Source: Isoetes taiwanensis (Eukaryota; Streptophyta; Lycopodiopsida; Isoetales; Isoetaceae). Taken from it: a stretch of 64,000 nucleotides of DNA. The DNA is taken from contig JAJEKV010000071.1 of the NCBI GenBank assembly GCA_021234155.1, positions 4,588,483 through 4,652,482 of the forward strand, written 5' to 3'. Below are positions 1-11,433 of this stretch, piece after piece. A program made the translations under genes and the position numbers. How positions within the stretch are numbered: the first letter of the stretch is position 1; the number at the start of each line of letters is the position of its first letter. The notes below the pieces were generated by a model. The model was not told the DNA's origin. It saw only the letters and a list, made by a program, of their open reading frames with translations, and ran no database searches.

Positions 1-1713
1 GCTCCAGCTCATCAGACACTTCAGACACCCAGAACAGTTCTAGCTCGGAGAGTGAGTCGGACACTCCACAGGTAAGAGCCAGGGCAAGAAAGGAAGATGA
101 CTATCAGAAGAAGGTCGACAGTGCTATGAGCAATGTGTGGAAGACTAGGAAGTTGGGCCAGTTCTCAGGAAAGGATAGGTCAGGCATGGAAGCGGAAGCA
201 TGGCTTGACGAGATGGAGGAATTTGGCAACTCTTATAGCATGAAGAACAAGGTATTGAAGTCTAAGCCAAGGCCAGTTGCTATGGCAAACGGCTCCATTC
301 GACACACTAAGGGGAGGAGGATCACGTTCGACATAGACCTTAGTGGAAGTAAGTGGCCGATGGGGGCGGAAGTCATGGAAATTGGAAGGTACGACCTCAT
401 AGTGGGCATGGAATTCTTGAAGCCAGCAAAAGCCATGATTGATTGTGATCGCAACGAAGTCGCCATGACGGCACCGGACGGCACCAAATTCATAGTGAAA
501 GGTAAGAAGGCAGCTCCTTCTATGCAGTGTATTTCCTTGAAGCACCTAAGGAAAAGTATAGAAAGAAATAAGGTGGATTACATTTTGAGGTTAGAGACAA
601 TTGAGCCCAATAAGCAAGATGGAAGTGATAAAAGGGGAGTCGATTTGCCCAAGCCAAGAGTAAAGGCTCATCTCGAATTTAAGGATGTATTCCCGGATGA
701 AATCCGGCAACTACCACCTTACAGGGGTGTGGAGTGTGAGATCACATTAGCTCCAGATGCTAAGCCTACCAGCAAGGCACCTTACAGGATGAGCACCCCG
801 GAATTGACAGAGCTCAAGAAGCAACTCCAGGAATTGCTTGAGCTTGGGTTTATTAGAGCAAGTGTGTCTCCTTTTGGAGCACCTATACTCTTTGTGAAGA
901 AGAAAGATGGGAGCTTAAGAATGTGCATAGACTATCGCCAGCTCAATAAGCAGACGATTAAGAACAAGTATGCATTGCCAAGGGCCGATGATTTGATGGA
1001 CCAGCTCCAAGGAGCAAGGGTATTCTCAAAAATTGACTTAAGGTCAGGGTACCATCAGATAAGAATAAAGGAAGAGGATATCCATAAGACCGCCTTTAGA
1101 ACGCGGTATGGTCACTTTGAGTTCACAGTAATGCCCTTTGGATTGTCAAACGCTCCAGCAACTTTTATGTGCCTCATGAACGACGTCTTCAGGGATTTTC
1201 TAGATGAGTTTGTCATTGTCTTCTTCGACGACATTCTAGTCTACAGCAAGTCCATGGAAGATCATGATCAGCATTTGAGGAAAGTCTTGGAGAAGCTGAG
1301 ACGCCATCGATTGTATGGTAAGCTCTCCAAATGCCACCTTGCTACCAAAAGAGTGGAGTATTTGGGCCATGTAATATCGGCGGAAGGGATTTCCACGGAT
1401 CCCTTAAAGATAGAAGCAAAGAGTTGATTGGCCAGCTCCAAGGAATGTGCAGGAAGTAAGAAGCTTTCTCGGGTTGGCAGGATATTACAGAAAGTTCGTG
1501 AAGGACTTTGCTAAGTGGGCGTCTCCTTTGACGGACCTCACTAAGAGTGTTAAGGTGAAAGATTGGAGAGCACATTGGTTGGAGAAAGTCCAAGTTTCCT
1601 TTGAGAAGCTCAAGGAGGCCTTGACAACAGCTCCAGTGCTCGTCCTTCCAGATCCGAGTAAAGATAAGCTCGTGGCTACGGATGCAAGCAAGATAGCAAC
1701 GGGGCGGCCTTGA
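1..1713 (+). pseudogene. gypsy gag-protease-RT-RNase H remnant
   Basis: The reading frame is already open at the window edge with a Ser/Asp/Glu-rich gag-like stretch, then [13 protein letters not shown], typical of the start of a gypsy capsid. At about base 225 it jumps into the C-terminal half of the aspartic protease ([16 protein letters not shown]). The catalytic DSG region and most of gag are therefore missing, which looks like an internal deletion. Reverse transcriptase follows at about 780-1410: [43 protein letters not shown], and the catalytic box [10 protein letters not shown] (the family norm has I before DD). A frameshift at about 1425 leads to the connection domain ([15 protein letters not shown]) and the start of RNase H (VATDASK), which breaks up after 1713. 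RT identity is certain; the gag label is less so. Confidence 0.92.
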
Positions 1714-2054
1714 TGCAAGAAGAAAGGGTAGTCGCCACGACTCAAGAAGATGAACGACGCCGAAAGCAACGCTACCCAACCCATGATGGGGAGCTCTTAG
1801 CCATCGCCGAGCATTAAGGATTTGGAGGCATTATTTCTTTGGGAAGAAAGTTTTTAGATATCGATCACCGTGAGCCTCCAAGATCTTTTCACCCACCACT
1901 CCTCAACCTAAGGCAAAGGAGGTGGATGGAATTCCTTGAGGAGTATGATTTTGATATAGTATATAAGCCGTAAGCTTAATGTTGTATGATGCTCTCTCCG
2001 TGAGAGATCGTTTGAGACAAGAACGCATTGTAATGCGATTTCCACTCTTCGAAA

Positions 2055-3480
2055 GTGAGTTTGGTAAGAGGATTGAGGAGACCCCCGCCATTAGATGGGG
2101 ATTTCAAGGAAGTATGGGAAAGCCTTTCTAGGGAGGCTAGAACAGATAAAGAACGGGAAGCCTTCAAACATTATAAGAAGGAAGGCAACCTGTTGTATCA
2201 TAAACATAAGTTGTGTGTGCCCAAATCATCGTGGGTAAGGAAGCTAATTCTTCATGACACACAACAGCCCAATAGCAGGCATGCAGGGGTTTATGAAGAC
2301 CTACTTCAAGATTCAAGTAGTTACTCGCCGTGGATGAAGAAGCAGATAGCCGTGTATATTCGAATGCCGTTGTGTCGCCAGACCAAAGCAGCAGCACTTC
2401 AATTCGGTGCCTTAGAGCCATTGGGGGTGCCAAATGCTAAGTGGGAGGTCATAAGTATGGATTTTATCACCGGACTCCCTAGAACTCTTCGAGGCAAGGA
2501 TGCATTGATGGTTGTCGTAGACAAGTTATCTAAGATGGCACATTTTGTGCCTTGCGTAACTGACGACATCGCATTAGATAATCGCCAAGCTATTTGTAAA
2601 GGAGATTTTAGACTCCATGGCATGCCTCGAGATAATTTCAGATAGGGATTCCAAATTTATGAGTGCCTTTTGGCGGGACCTCTTTAGCACGATTCGCATA
2701 AAGCTCTCCATGAGCACGGCATATCATCCCCAAACAGATGGTCAGACGGAGAGGACGAATCGCATCATCGAGGATATGCTTCGAAGTTATGTGTGGAATA
2801 AGCAATCCAAGTGGGATGAGTTCATCCACTTGGTGGAGTTCGCCTACAATAGTGCCAAGCAGGAGTCATCTCAGATGTCTCCTTTCATGATAAATTACGG
2901 GTACCAGTGCCTAACCCCAGATACTTGGCACAATCCTGTGTCAAAGGTGGAAGTATCCCAGCAGATGCTTGGTGATATGCAGCAGTTGGTGGAAGAAGTA
3001 AGGGGTTACTTATTGGCAGCAAGAAGTCGGCAGAAGAGTGTAGCCGACAGGCACAGGACCGTAAGAGAGTTTAAGGTAGGTGATAGCGTGTGGTTGAAGA
3101 TCAAGGTTAAGCAAGCTAAGCTTCGGATTGGCAGTTGCAAGAAGCTTGCCCCTAGGTGGGCTGGTCCGTTCAAGATTTTAGAGAAAGTGGGCTCCCAAGC
3201 CTACAAGTTGATCTCCGCCCATCTCAAGGTTCACAAGGTTTTCCACGTAAGTTTATTAAAAGGCACAATCCTAACCCCGAGGAGGGTTTTGGATACCCCA
3301 ACTTTGTTGGAAATGACTAAGAGCAAGTGGAAATCGCGTGCCCGAAGTTACTTCTTGATAAGTCATTCAAGAAGACTAGGAGGTCTCAGTTCCTCCAAAG
3401 ATTTGGTCAAGTGGAAACACTTGCCCGTGGAAGACGCGACGCGGGTATTGAAGCAAGATTTGGAGAAGCAATACCCGTGA
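2055..3480 (+). pseudogene. gypsy integrase remnant with chromodomain-like tail
   Basis: Two overlapping frames (2055-2645 and 2617-3480) together cover an integrase. A degenerate zinc-binding region is followed by a core with three plausible catalytic acids: SMDFITGLP, SDRDSKF, and HPQTDGQTERTNR. A one-base frame break at about 2635 separates the first two. The C-terminal part has the usual gypsy features: a GDSVWL strand, an APRWAGPFKILEKVG segment and HKVFHVSLLK. It ends in LVKWKHLPVEDAT, which resembles a worn chromodomain as in chromovirus integrases. The RNase H to integrase stretch (1714-2054) is too decayed to read in one frame. The protein would insert the cDNA into host chromatin, but this copy cannot be functional. 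Confidence 0.9.
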
Positions 3481-4351
3481 GTTCATGAAGGAGTTTGATG
3501 GGCAAGTCGCCTCCGACCTGGCCTAACCCCGACCCGCCGTGGAAGGTTAGCTTAGTATGCTTCTTAGTTAATCCCAGCCTCGCTCATGTCTTCTAGTTGC
3601 TAGAATACATGTGCGTAATCTTGGAATGTGGGTGATGATGAGATAAGACTTTAACATTCTTCTAGGCCAACACGCACCAGAGGTGCGCGCATGACCAATA
3701 GGGTCGCGCGAGAGAGAGAAGGAAAGGCATGGTGCGCGATGATGGGACATCGGTCGGATGTTCCCTATGCCACGATGTGGGGTCGCACACCGGGCCGTAG
3801 GGGGTCCGCGGTGAAGGTCAAAGTGATCATGCGCCGATGATGGGATCGTGGAGACGTTCCCCAGCTTGAAACCCTTGGGGCATGACGCACTAGGGGTACT
3901 CGCACCTGGGGTAACCGAAAGTACAAGGTAGCACTTGATCATGGGCGATGATGGGATCATCTTAAATGGTCCTTAAGCTCAAACCGAAGGGCCATGATCG
4001 AAAGTGCAAGGTATTGGTAAGGGGGTGGTCCCCTAAAACCACAATTTTATTAATTAGACTAACGAATGTGCTCCGTAATGCGTGCAAGTGAGAAGGAGCA
4101 TCGAAGTGGAGCGTGATTACGAGAAGATGGGGGAACCATAATTTAGATTATGAACCCTAATAACTCTTATAATAATGTTTTGAATTATTGTAAGAAGTAA
4201 CCTTGTTAAGGCTATATAATTTTGTATAAGTACAAATATAGCCTAAATTTTGACATTTAACTCTTTAATAACAAGTTGATCGCTGAATTTAAGTATATGT
4301 TTGTGTTGTTTTGCGGGATCGAGTAGCCTCGTGGAGGACAAAGATTGTTCT
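3481..4351 (+). repeat. gypsy 3' noncoding region with degenerate internal repeats
   Basis: No reading frame of retrotransposon type continues here. A degenerate repeat of roughly 105-120 bases recurs with the core GATGATGGGA at about 3739, 3836 and 3947, each copy followed by a related GTTCCC/GGTCCT segment. Otherwise this is the spacer between the end of pol and the polypurine tract. Confidence 0.55.
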
Positions 4352-4362
4352 AAGGGGGAGAA
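4352..4362 (+). other. Polypurine tract (plus-strand primer)
   Basis: AAGGGGGAGAA lies immediately before the TGTGACG that begins the LTR, the expected position and composition for a retrotransposon polypurine tract. Confidence 0.85.
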
Positions 4363-5990
4363 TGTGACGTTCGGGGAATATACGCTATATATAACGTGAT
4401 ATTCCTCGACCGTCACCATACAAGTCTACCCGAGTAGCCTTGTATGCATTGGAAAGTGGCAGGGGTGCACATCTAAGTTAATTGTTTAACTTAGATAACC
4501 TTAGGATAAGACCCATTTCCACATGGCCTTATCCTATTGAGCAACCGCCACACGGCCTCATCCTAGTGGTGCCAACGTGGCATCCCATGTGGACCCACAC
4601 CTATATTAGCTCTAACCCTAACCCTAGACCCTTTTTTCCTTGACCTAGCACCTAAACCCTCATTCCACGCGCCCAAACTCCGTTTCGAAAGCATCGCTCG
4701 TCAGAGCCTAGCCCGGAGCAAAAGCAAGCCCGGAAGGTGTGTATGATCGAGAGGGAGCAAGTCTTCGAGCCACGCCAAGGAGCATGGAGACGCTGGGGAT
4801 GGGAGGAAGCGCCGGGAGGAGGTAGGTTGAGTAGAGTCCATGTTAGTTCATCCGGGAGTTAGCACTCCAGATGGGTTAGTATTTCAGAAGCTAGAGTAGA
4901 GCCACCCTAGATCCTTTTGTTGAACATCTTGAACCCTAATCAATGAACCCTAACTAATAGTTAGATATGTATGATTAGGTTAAGATGTTCATATGATATT
5001 GTTCATGATGATTATGGGATGATGGTTGATCATGTTTGTTCCTCTTGTGTTGGGAAGGGGGTAGAGACCTAGGGCCATATGTAGTATGCTCCTAGTATAG
5101 ATCCCTTAGTTCCTATTAGATTGCGGCCCGTGCATAGGAACCCACCAGCTATGGAGGCTATGATGTGACTCAAAGACTACACAACGGGCTAGAGGCAATG
5201 TGGAGGGAGGATCCCCGCCGAAAGTGGGGGCTACGGGGATCCCATAGTGGGCTAGGCTTATGGCCGGGTGGCCACTGTGTGGGCGGGCATGGGTCCGACA
5301 CCTCCCCGGGCTTAAGGTGTCGCCCTCGCCTCTCAAGAGTTGCAAGTGTCAGCTTGGCTCTTGTTTTGGGGGTTCAGTCGGGCATTTAATCGTGTCGCCA
5401 CGATTCTCTAGCCTCCCGTGGAGCCTCTAGACCCGGAAGGGAGATGCAACCCTTCCTACCTCGACGGACCGTGGAGATGCACCCGATGGGTGATGCCATG
5501 GGATTGCGTGATCGGGAAGGTTAGAGTCATGCCAGAGCCTGATCTAGCCCATCCGCAAAGTATGCATGGAGGGGCGGATGGAGTGGTCAACCCTAGCCAT
5601 TGTCTTATGCCAGCCCCGCCATTGTTATGACTCTCGGTGATGCGCTCTATCTTGAGGCCTATCCAAATGGGTCGACTTCCTTATGTGTCGATCCACGGGT
5701 AGGAGCTCTCACGTTTTATGGTATGTGGCTATGTTCTTTGCACCTTCGATATGTGATGGACTACCCTTCGAGGTAGTATTTGTATTGTTGATGCTAGTTC
5801 GACATGTTTATCGCTCACATTGTTATAGGAGCCCATAGGGGAAGGGGCCAAGAAGACACCTTTCAGGTCCCTCCCTCGCTTAAGGTCACCTTAGGTGCGG
5901 GGGTAGACGAAGGGCCCGCGGGCGGGTTGTCGAGCGGATGGGGATTTCGCCGAGTATACCAGGGTGCCGATGTTTAGCAGGAGCGTCACA
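4363..5990 (+). repeat. Complete 3' LTR of the gypsy element (1,628 bp)
   Basis: The LTR begins TGTGACG directly after the polypurine tract and ends CGTCACA, a perfect 7-bp terminal inverted repeat of the TG...CA type. The body has no retroviral-type coding capacity. Diverged LTR sequence of the same family is recognisable at 7740-8254 and 11033-11433. Confidence 0.88.
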
Positions 5991-6099
5991 ATTATCCAAT
6001 GTGTGCCAAATTTTGAAGGCTGGGTATGTTGAATAGTTTTCTACGTTTGCGTTTTTCTTGTTACAAAAGACGTTTCTTTTGCAAAGCAAAAAAAAAAAA

Positions 6100-7365
6100 A
6101 AAAAAAACAAGGACTCCACGGAGGGCTTCATGCATCTGGTCAAGACAGCGCGGGAGGAAAGGATGCTAGCGGACAGGCGTGTTTTGGATAATGAGCCCTC
6201 CGAGTACGAACGTTTTACAATGTTCGATCAAAACAACCTGTTTTGTATAGTACACGGTGACGGCACCAAATTGTCCGAATCAATAAAGCCACAAGATTTT
6301 ACCTTGGTAATAGCTGACCTTCCTTATGGTTTTAAGCTCAAAGACAACCTACGACGACCAGCCATTCAAAATCTCTGAGTTTAACGCTTTCGTCGACGGC
6401 ATTAAGCAAATTACCACGGCAAAGCATTGGAGGCTGGTTGTATTTCACTCAAGCATACAATCCGGACTTGTGGAAGCCAGTTTCAAGAATCATTTTGGTT
6501 CCCCTATACAAGCTGGATATGAAAATCTGGCTTGGTAAGCACTTATTCTGGAATACATATGTCCTTTTGTTTTCTTTACCTACTTTTACTTGTAGTTACA
6601 ACTGCTAGCAGATTTATATTCTTGTTAGGAGTTTCTATTCCGGAATACGTTTCTTTCGGGCCAACTTAAATCCTCCTTTATTTTTTTGTTCCTGTACAAA
6701 ACAAATATAAATTACCATGGCAGAGGGCCTAGACTGCTGAGTAAGGTCGAATATCTCCATGTCGCTTACTGGAGCTTCGACGGGAAACGTACAATGGAAC
6801 ATTTTAACACATCAGTATGCCAGAAATTCTCAAACGTATTGGAGTTTCCAGCGGTATTGCAGAAGCTGCAGGACCCTAGTGCACAAGGGAGAATAGTAAA
6901 TCATTATCAGAAGCCACAGAAGTTGATTAACCATCTTGTGGACATGTTCTCACGTCCAGGAGGTTGGGTGCTCGACGCATTTTCAGGCTCTGGTACGTAA
7001 CTATTGCTTGTGCACTTAAGAAGGGCCGTAACTGTGTAGCCGTTGATATTGATAAGGAGGCTGTAAACTTCATCAAGATGAGACTGTCTGCCTTATCAAC
7101 TCTACCAGACGAGAATTAAGAGTTGGGGGCAAAGTCTAATTCTGATTTTGCTAAGATGACATCTTCGGAGATACAGCCTCCATTTACAAGCTCCTTGGAT
7201 GACGAAGCTACTTTTGCAGAGCTGAAAGAAGTAGCTCTAGCTGCAATACCGGAAGCAACTACCAACACGGAGAAGCCTAAGTCACCAGAAAAAGGTGAAA
7301 AGATAGAATCTGACCAAGCTGAGACCAGCAAGAAAAATGAAGAAGACTATGTTTTAGATCTTTGA
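6100..7365 (+). pseudogene. Beta-class DNA methyltransferase pseudogene (copy A)
   Basis: Homologous over its full readable length to the gene at 27813-31859. Readable blocks in order: FMHLVKTAREE, FTLVIADLPYGFK (motif IV, with DLPY where DPPY is usual), a donor-like CTTG|GTAAGC at 6535, then HGRGPRLLS, NHYQKPQKLINHL, and WVLDAFSGSGT (motif I, AdoMet binding). Motif IV before motif I is the beta-class order seen in N6-adenine and N4-cytosine enzymes. Lesions: a one-base insertion at about 6343, a frame loss just after FSGSGT at about 6993, and a TAA at 7117-7119 where copy B has GAA. After that stop the frame continues for about 80 acidic, Ser/Thr-rich residues. No clear acceptor AG precedes the second exon (about 6692). 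The upstream ParB-like part is absent, lost at the gypsy insertion. Confidence 0.85.
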
Positions 7366-7629
7366 CAGATCTTATGTTATGGCTACTGATTGACATTCAT
7401 TATTGATTGCCATTATTGATGTAACACAAAAACATTAAAGAAATTATTATTATTATTTTTACTAAATTTGTGTTTTTCCTACATCCACCCACATAAAATT
7501 TATTTTCATGTGCTTCACTAAAGTCGTGTAAAAAAAAACCCAAAAAATAGGCCCAAAAAAAAAGATGATACTCCTGAAATTTTAAACCTCTCCTAAAAAA
7601 GCCCAATTTTTAAAGAGACGTGTTTTTTC

Positions 7630-7687
7630 TAAAGGAATCTTTGAAACGGGAGTGCTGCAACACTCCCGTTTAATTTGCAACCTTGTT
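7630..7687 (+). repeat. Terminal region of the copy A element with subterminal hairpin
   Basis: A perfect 11-bp inverted repeat, AAACGGGAGTG (7644-7654) and CACTCCCGTTT (7661-7671), sits just inside the end. The left end of the 27121-35784 element has the same arrangement with AAACGCACTT and AAGTGCGTTT. Layout is conserved while the arm sequence differs. Confidence 0.65.
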
Positions 7688-7739
7688 TAATTCCATTGCT
7701 GCACCTGTGCTTGTGAGATTGGGGGGGTAGAGATCTAAA

Positions 7740-8254
7740 GGCTAGTAGGAATAAAGATGTTTTTAGCTATAATCCCATAAATCCCCATAAATGCAGCCTG
7801 TGTACAAGAGCCCACTTGACTGTAGATGCTATGTCATGATTGAGCACTGTATAACGGACACAATATTAAAGTGGAGGTGGAGCATTGCTGAGCGTGGCTA
7901 TTGGGGCTCATATAGTGTGCTAGCTTATAATCATGACTCGTGTGGGCAGGGTACGACTCTGACACCCCCTGGGTTGCAGGTGTCGTCCCGAAAGGACATC
8001 CTAAGGACTCGATAGGTGTGATGAGCCGGCCTATGGATTTGGGGGGGTTAAGTCGAGTACGAATGCATGGCGCCAGTGGTGCACGATCCTTTAGCAACCC
8101 ATGTAGCCGTTGTGCTTCGAGAGGGGGCCTCATCGGACCGAGGAGATGCAACCTGGAGTAGTCTCATAAGGTGACTCCATGAGATTACATCTCCGGAAGG
8201 CTACAGTCGCGCCATAGCATGTTTTAGCCTATCTGCAAAGTGAGCATAGGAAGG
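7740..8254 (+). repeat. Degraded gypsy LTR, left part
   Basis: Blocks here match the LTR at 4363-5990 in order, for example the stretch around ACACCCCCTGGG and GAGATGCAACC, ending in CTGCAAAGTGAGCATAGG. The matching continuation (CCCTAGCCATTGTCTTATGC) appears only after the LINE, at about 11049. Confidence 0.6.
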
Positions 8255-8273
8255 AAGGAAGGAAGGAAGATTC
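8251..8273. repeat. (AAGG)n tract at the LINE 3' end
   Basis: Five AAGG-type units abut the LINE 3' end. On the LINE strand this is a (CCTT)n tail. A related LINE copy at 19013 ends at the same base but with an ATTCT-type tail. Confidence 0.75.
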
Positions 8274-11032
8274 TTTTATCGTCCACGGAGACCAATCGGT
8301 CTATGGGACCCAATACAAAAACGCAGCCAGTTTACCCATCGCCGGATTAAAACCCCGCCTCCGGCTGGTTTTCGAGGGAAAACTGCGGGCAAAGAATCAC
8401 TGGCCACAAACCGCCCTAACATATAAAATGCGTAAAACACCGAAATATATACAACCATGCACCACACCCGTAGTGCCTAATCACGGGCAGCCAGCGGGGC
8501 AAAGGTGACCTCAGGTCCAAGATTCTCCCGAATGTACGACTTATGCATGGCACGCATGGCATCGCGGTGTTCATCAAGAAATGCAAGGGCAAGTCCGCCG
8601 CATTTAAGGGAGCCGTGACCGCCCGGACCGGATCAACACCGGGCAACTCGAAAGTGTGAGACTCATCCTCAATGGCACCCGCTTTGACAAAGATCGACAG
8701 AGCCTCGGCCCCCTGGCTCCCCAATCCACCCGCCTCGCCCGACATGTAAGATGGTGGGCACCTCGTATAATGGAGGCAATGAGTTCAAGCTTTTCAGTGG
8801 GCACCGGGAACGCAGGTAGATTTGTGGGCCCGGGCCAACACGGGGTTGATGTGCTCCTTGTAATGGGGCCATTTTGACCTGCCAGAAGCCGGGGTCCCGA
8901 GCTTGCACCAAAACAAGCTGCCTAGGTACTCCCGCAGTCGTCCACGTCGGCCTGTGCTGTGCCCCACCTCAAGACGATCATTGCTCCCTGCACATTCCAT
9001 CCGGCGAACCGATCTCTCTTACCCCTCCAACTGCCCTAAGCCAAGGACCCATGGCCTGATGTAAGCCCAGTGCGGGGAGCCGAAACATCACCCATAGTAA
9101 CCACTTTTCTCAAAATAGACGATGTGTCTATCAAGGGCTGTTTGTGCCGGCAAGAATCCAGTTTCGCAGCAGAATCTGATAGGGCCCGAAGGTTTCACCC
9201 CAAGTGCGCCCGTGCCAAAATGCCTGACTCTTGCTCCAAGTCATTCCAGTCGAAAGAGACGGCGGGCCCCAACCTCGACCTTCGCTGAGAAGGACACATG
9301 CTCGACCGGTGCCGGAACATATGTGACCTGATGGCCCCAATCATAGAGCTCGCCTGGTGATTTGTTGTCATGCATGGCATAAAGCTTTTCCACCTTGCCA
9401 CCGCAAGAAGCTGGGATAGACGCCTCCCGCCAGAGGGAGGAGGGGAACTCCACCCCTAGGTACTTGTAGGTGGGCGGACGCCCACAGCCGCCCCCGATAT
9501 GTGAGTGCAGGAGGCATGGGGTGACGCGGAAGAGGATATGAGAACCACGCCTGGTCTTGGCCAGATTGACGCCGCATGTCTCAGATGCCCGACAAAATGT
9601 GTCTAGGGCGCCCGTGAGACCGCATAGCTTCGGGTGGAAGCCAGCCAACATCGGCCCGCGATAGATGAGCCGGGCGGATGACCTGGTGCAAAAGTCGTGA
9701 TGCCATCCCCCCATGCTCGCAGAAGCCGTGGCTCTAATCGATCAATGTAGAGGCCAAAAAGTGTTGGCGAGGGGCAGCCCCCGCCGACTCGATACTACTG
9801 GGTGAATGCTTGGCTGGCTTCTACGTGATCCTCGCCAAAACAACTCTCATACAACCTCAGATATGGCATTCTCGCATGTAGCTGGAGCCCCGGGGCTGAC
9901 GCAGCTTCCTAGCCCACGCCTTTTCCCCGGAACCAGACAAAAGCCTTCTTAAGTCCCAAAGCAAAGAATACAAGTCCTCGCCGATGATTCCTACCGCCTT
10001 CAATCGCCCGTGAGTGTAAAGATATGGTCAATCGCTTGAGTGGCGGGTCTAAAGCTCTGCGGTGTGAGGGCTCGCGACATCCGCCGCCAAATGGGTCAAT
10101 CGCCGCCGAGAATGCCACCAACAGCTTTGGCAAATATCGAATCGAATTCATGATCGTCCCAGAACTGGTTTGACACAAGGTGGGGTCGCCTGCCTTTGTG
10201 AATGGGAACAACCCCGCCAGGTCCATTGTCCGGGGAGACCTTCCCCGCAATGCTCGCTGAATGTGGTAGTGAGGATCGCACAAGTTTACGCCCTCGCCCA
10301 TTTGAGTAATCCCCGCCGCGATACCATCGAGGTCACCGCCTTCCCATTAGCCGCTCGTTGCGTGCCCTCCTCAACATCCTCGCCCACGAACCAATGGGGG
10401 CCATCCGGGGGGGGGTATGGGCGCACGCGTCCCCCGGGCGGGTCATAGAGCCGTAGTCGGCATTCTTTAACGCCTCGTGTGATGTCCCCCAGAAATTTCG
10501 GGCTGGCCTTGGCACTCAAGGCCAAAAGGTTCGAGGGATGAGTGTCCAGCAGTCGAACATCTCCCCTCGATACGGCAAGGTACCGCCTTTGTGTCCTTCC
10601 GATGGGCTGGCATGCGGTGGTGGCCCGCAAGCGGCACCGGATCCGTACGTGATGTGAAGCCGCCGCCATGCTTCTTTACACTCCGCATCAAACCATCGGT
10701 TACGCGGGAATGTTGCTGACACGAGCGGGCGACACGGGGTGGTCTACCAAAGCACTCCGTCCGGCGCGTGATCCCGCACAGCGGGTCACCTGGTTCTCCT
10801 GGCTCTAGTGTGGAGGTTCAAATTACCGAGGGCGTCCATGAGCATCTGGCGTAGTCCTCACTGCTCATAATCTAGTCTCAACCGAGGACGGCGAGGGGTG
10901 GCATAGTGGGGGTTACGGCTTGCCAAAACCAGTCCAAATAAAGTGGGAGGTGATCCGAAATCGACCTCCTCATCCCGATTGTCTGTGCCCACCCGGAAAC
11001 GACCGATGAGATGCATATCTTGCGCAAGAGGG
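8274..11032 (-). mobile_element. Non-LTR retrotransposon (LINE) relic with endonuclease end and reverse transcriptase
   Basis: Read on the minus strand. Near 10960 a frame contains SDHLPLYL, the terminal motif of apurinic-type LINE endonucleases. At about 10120-10280 a frame reads GPGGVVPIHKG, typical of the LINE reverse transcriptase entry region. At 9241-9714 a frame contains DTFCRASETCGVNLAKTRRG and YKYLGVEF, the C-terminal RT region. Many frame breaks make this a relic. The LINE interrupts an old gypsy LTR (7740-8254 and 11033-11433). Its 3' end (TTTTATCGTCCACGGAGACC on the plus strand) is shared exactly with the copy starting at 19013. The 5' end is placed only from where LTR similarity resumes. 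Confidence 0.75.
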
Positions 11033-11433
11033 AGGCCGGAGTAGACCACCCTAGCCATTGTCTTATGCCAGCCAACACAATTATCATGATTCCGTTTTTT
11101 ATCCGGACCGTCATTCGACCCCCTTGAGTCTGAGCCCAGAAAAGAACCCTCATTTATGATGCATTTTATATATTATGTTAGTATTATGTTGTTGTTCGTA
11201 CGGATAGTGGATGGGCCACCCTTCGTGGTGGCTAGTGTTAACATGTATGTATGCTTCTGCCATATAGGATACCCCATAGAAGGCATGGGATAAATGACAC
11301 CTCCATGTCCCTCACTCGAACACTTGCCATCCCAAGTGGCCCCAGTCAGACGGCTTAGTGATCGAGCTGCGATAGGAGGGGAATTTCTCGTATTTATACG
11401 ATGGGAGCATCGTATAGATTTGGGGAGCATCAA
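11033..11433 (+). repeat. Degraded gypsy LTR, right part
   Basis: CCCTAGCCATTGTCTTATGC and later blocks match the LTR at 4363-5990 (5590-5615 onward). The end is worn: GGGAGCATC near 11430 corresponds to AGGAGCGTCACA of the intact LTR. Confidence 0.55.

Larger units (their letters stand above)
1..5990 (+). mobile_element. Ty3/gypsy LTR retrotransposon, 3' portion (5' LTR lies outside the window)
   Basis: Fragments of gag, protease, reverse transcriptase, RNase H and integrase follow each other on the plus strand in gypsy order. They are followed by noncoding sequence, a polypurine tract and a complete LTR. The 5' LTR and primer binding site must lie upstream of base 1. The element is dead: there is an internal deletion and there are several frameshifts. 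It lies directly against a methyltransferase-bearing element remnant that starts at 5991, so it appears to have inserted into that element. The expected 5-bp target duplication would be ATTAT (5991-5995), which can only be confirmed with upstream sequence. Confidence 0.93.
5991..7687 (+). mobile_element. 3' remnant of a methyltransferase-bearing TIR element (relative of 27121-35784)
   Basis: This segment holds a DNA methyltransferase pseudogene running toward an end that is built like the left end of the 27121-35784 element read in reverse. Both have AAAGGAATCTTT, then an inverted AAACG... arm pair, then a tract ending in ...GTT; here CCTTGTT ends at 7687. The termini read inward as AACAAGGTTG here and AACAGAGTTT or AACAAAGTTT there. 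The 5' part was cut off by the gypsy insertion at 5991 and may continue left of the window. The base order TAAT after 7687 would be the right target duplication if a 4-bp duplication also applies here. Confidence 0.7.

Noticed and set aside
4363-5990. The frames at 5106-5630 in the LTR considered as genes.
   Set aside because: They lie wholly inside an LTR defined by polypurine tract and TGTGACG/CGTCACA ends, overlap on both strands, and are broken in the related LTR at 7740-8254.
8594-9060. Many GC-rich short frames on both strands between 8270 and 11060, at first suggestive of bacterial DNA or rRNA.
   Set aside because: The minus strand contains LINE endonuclease and reverse transcriptase motifs in correct order; the rest are shadows of that relic.
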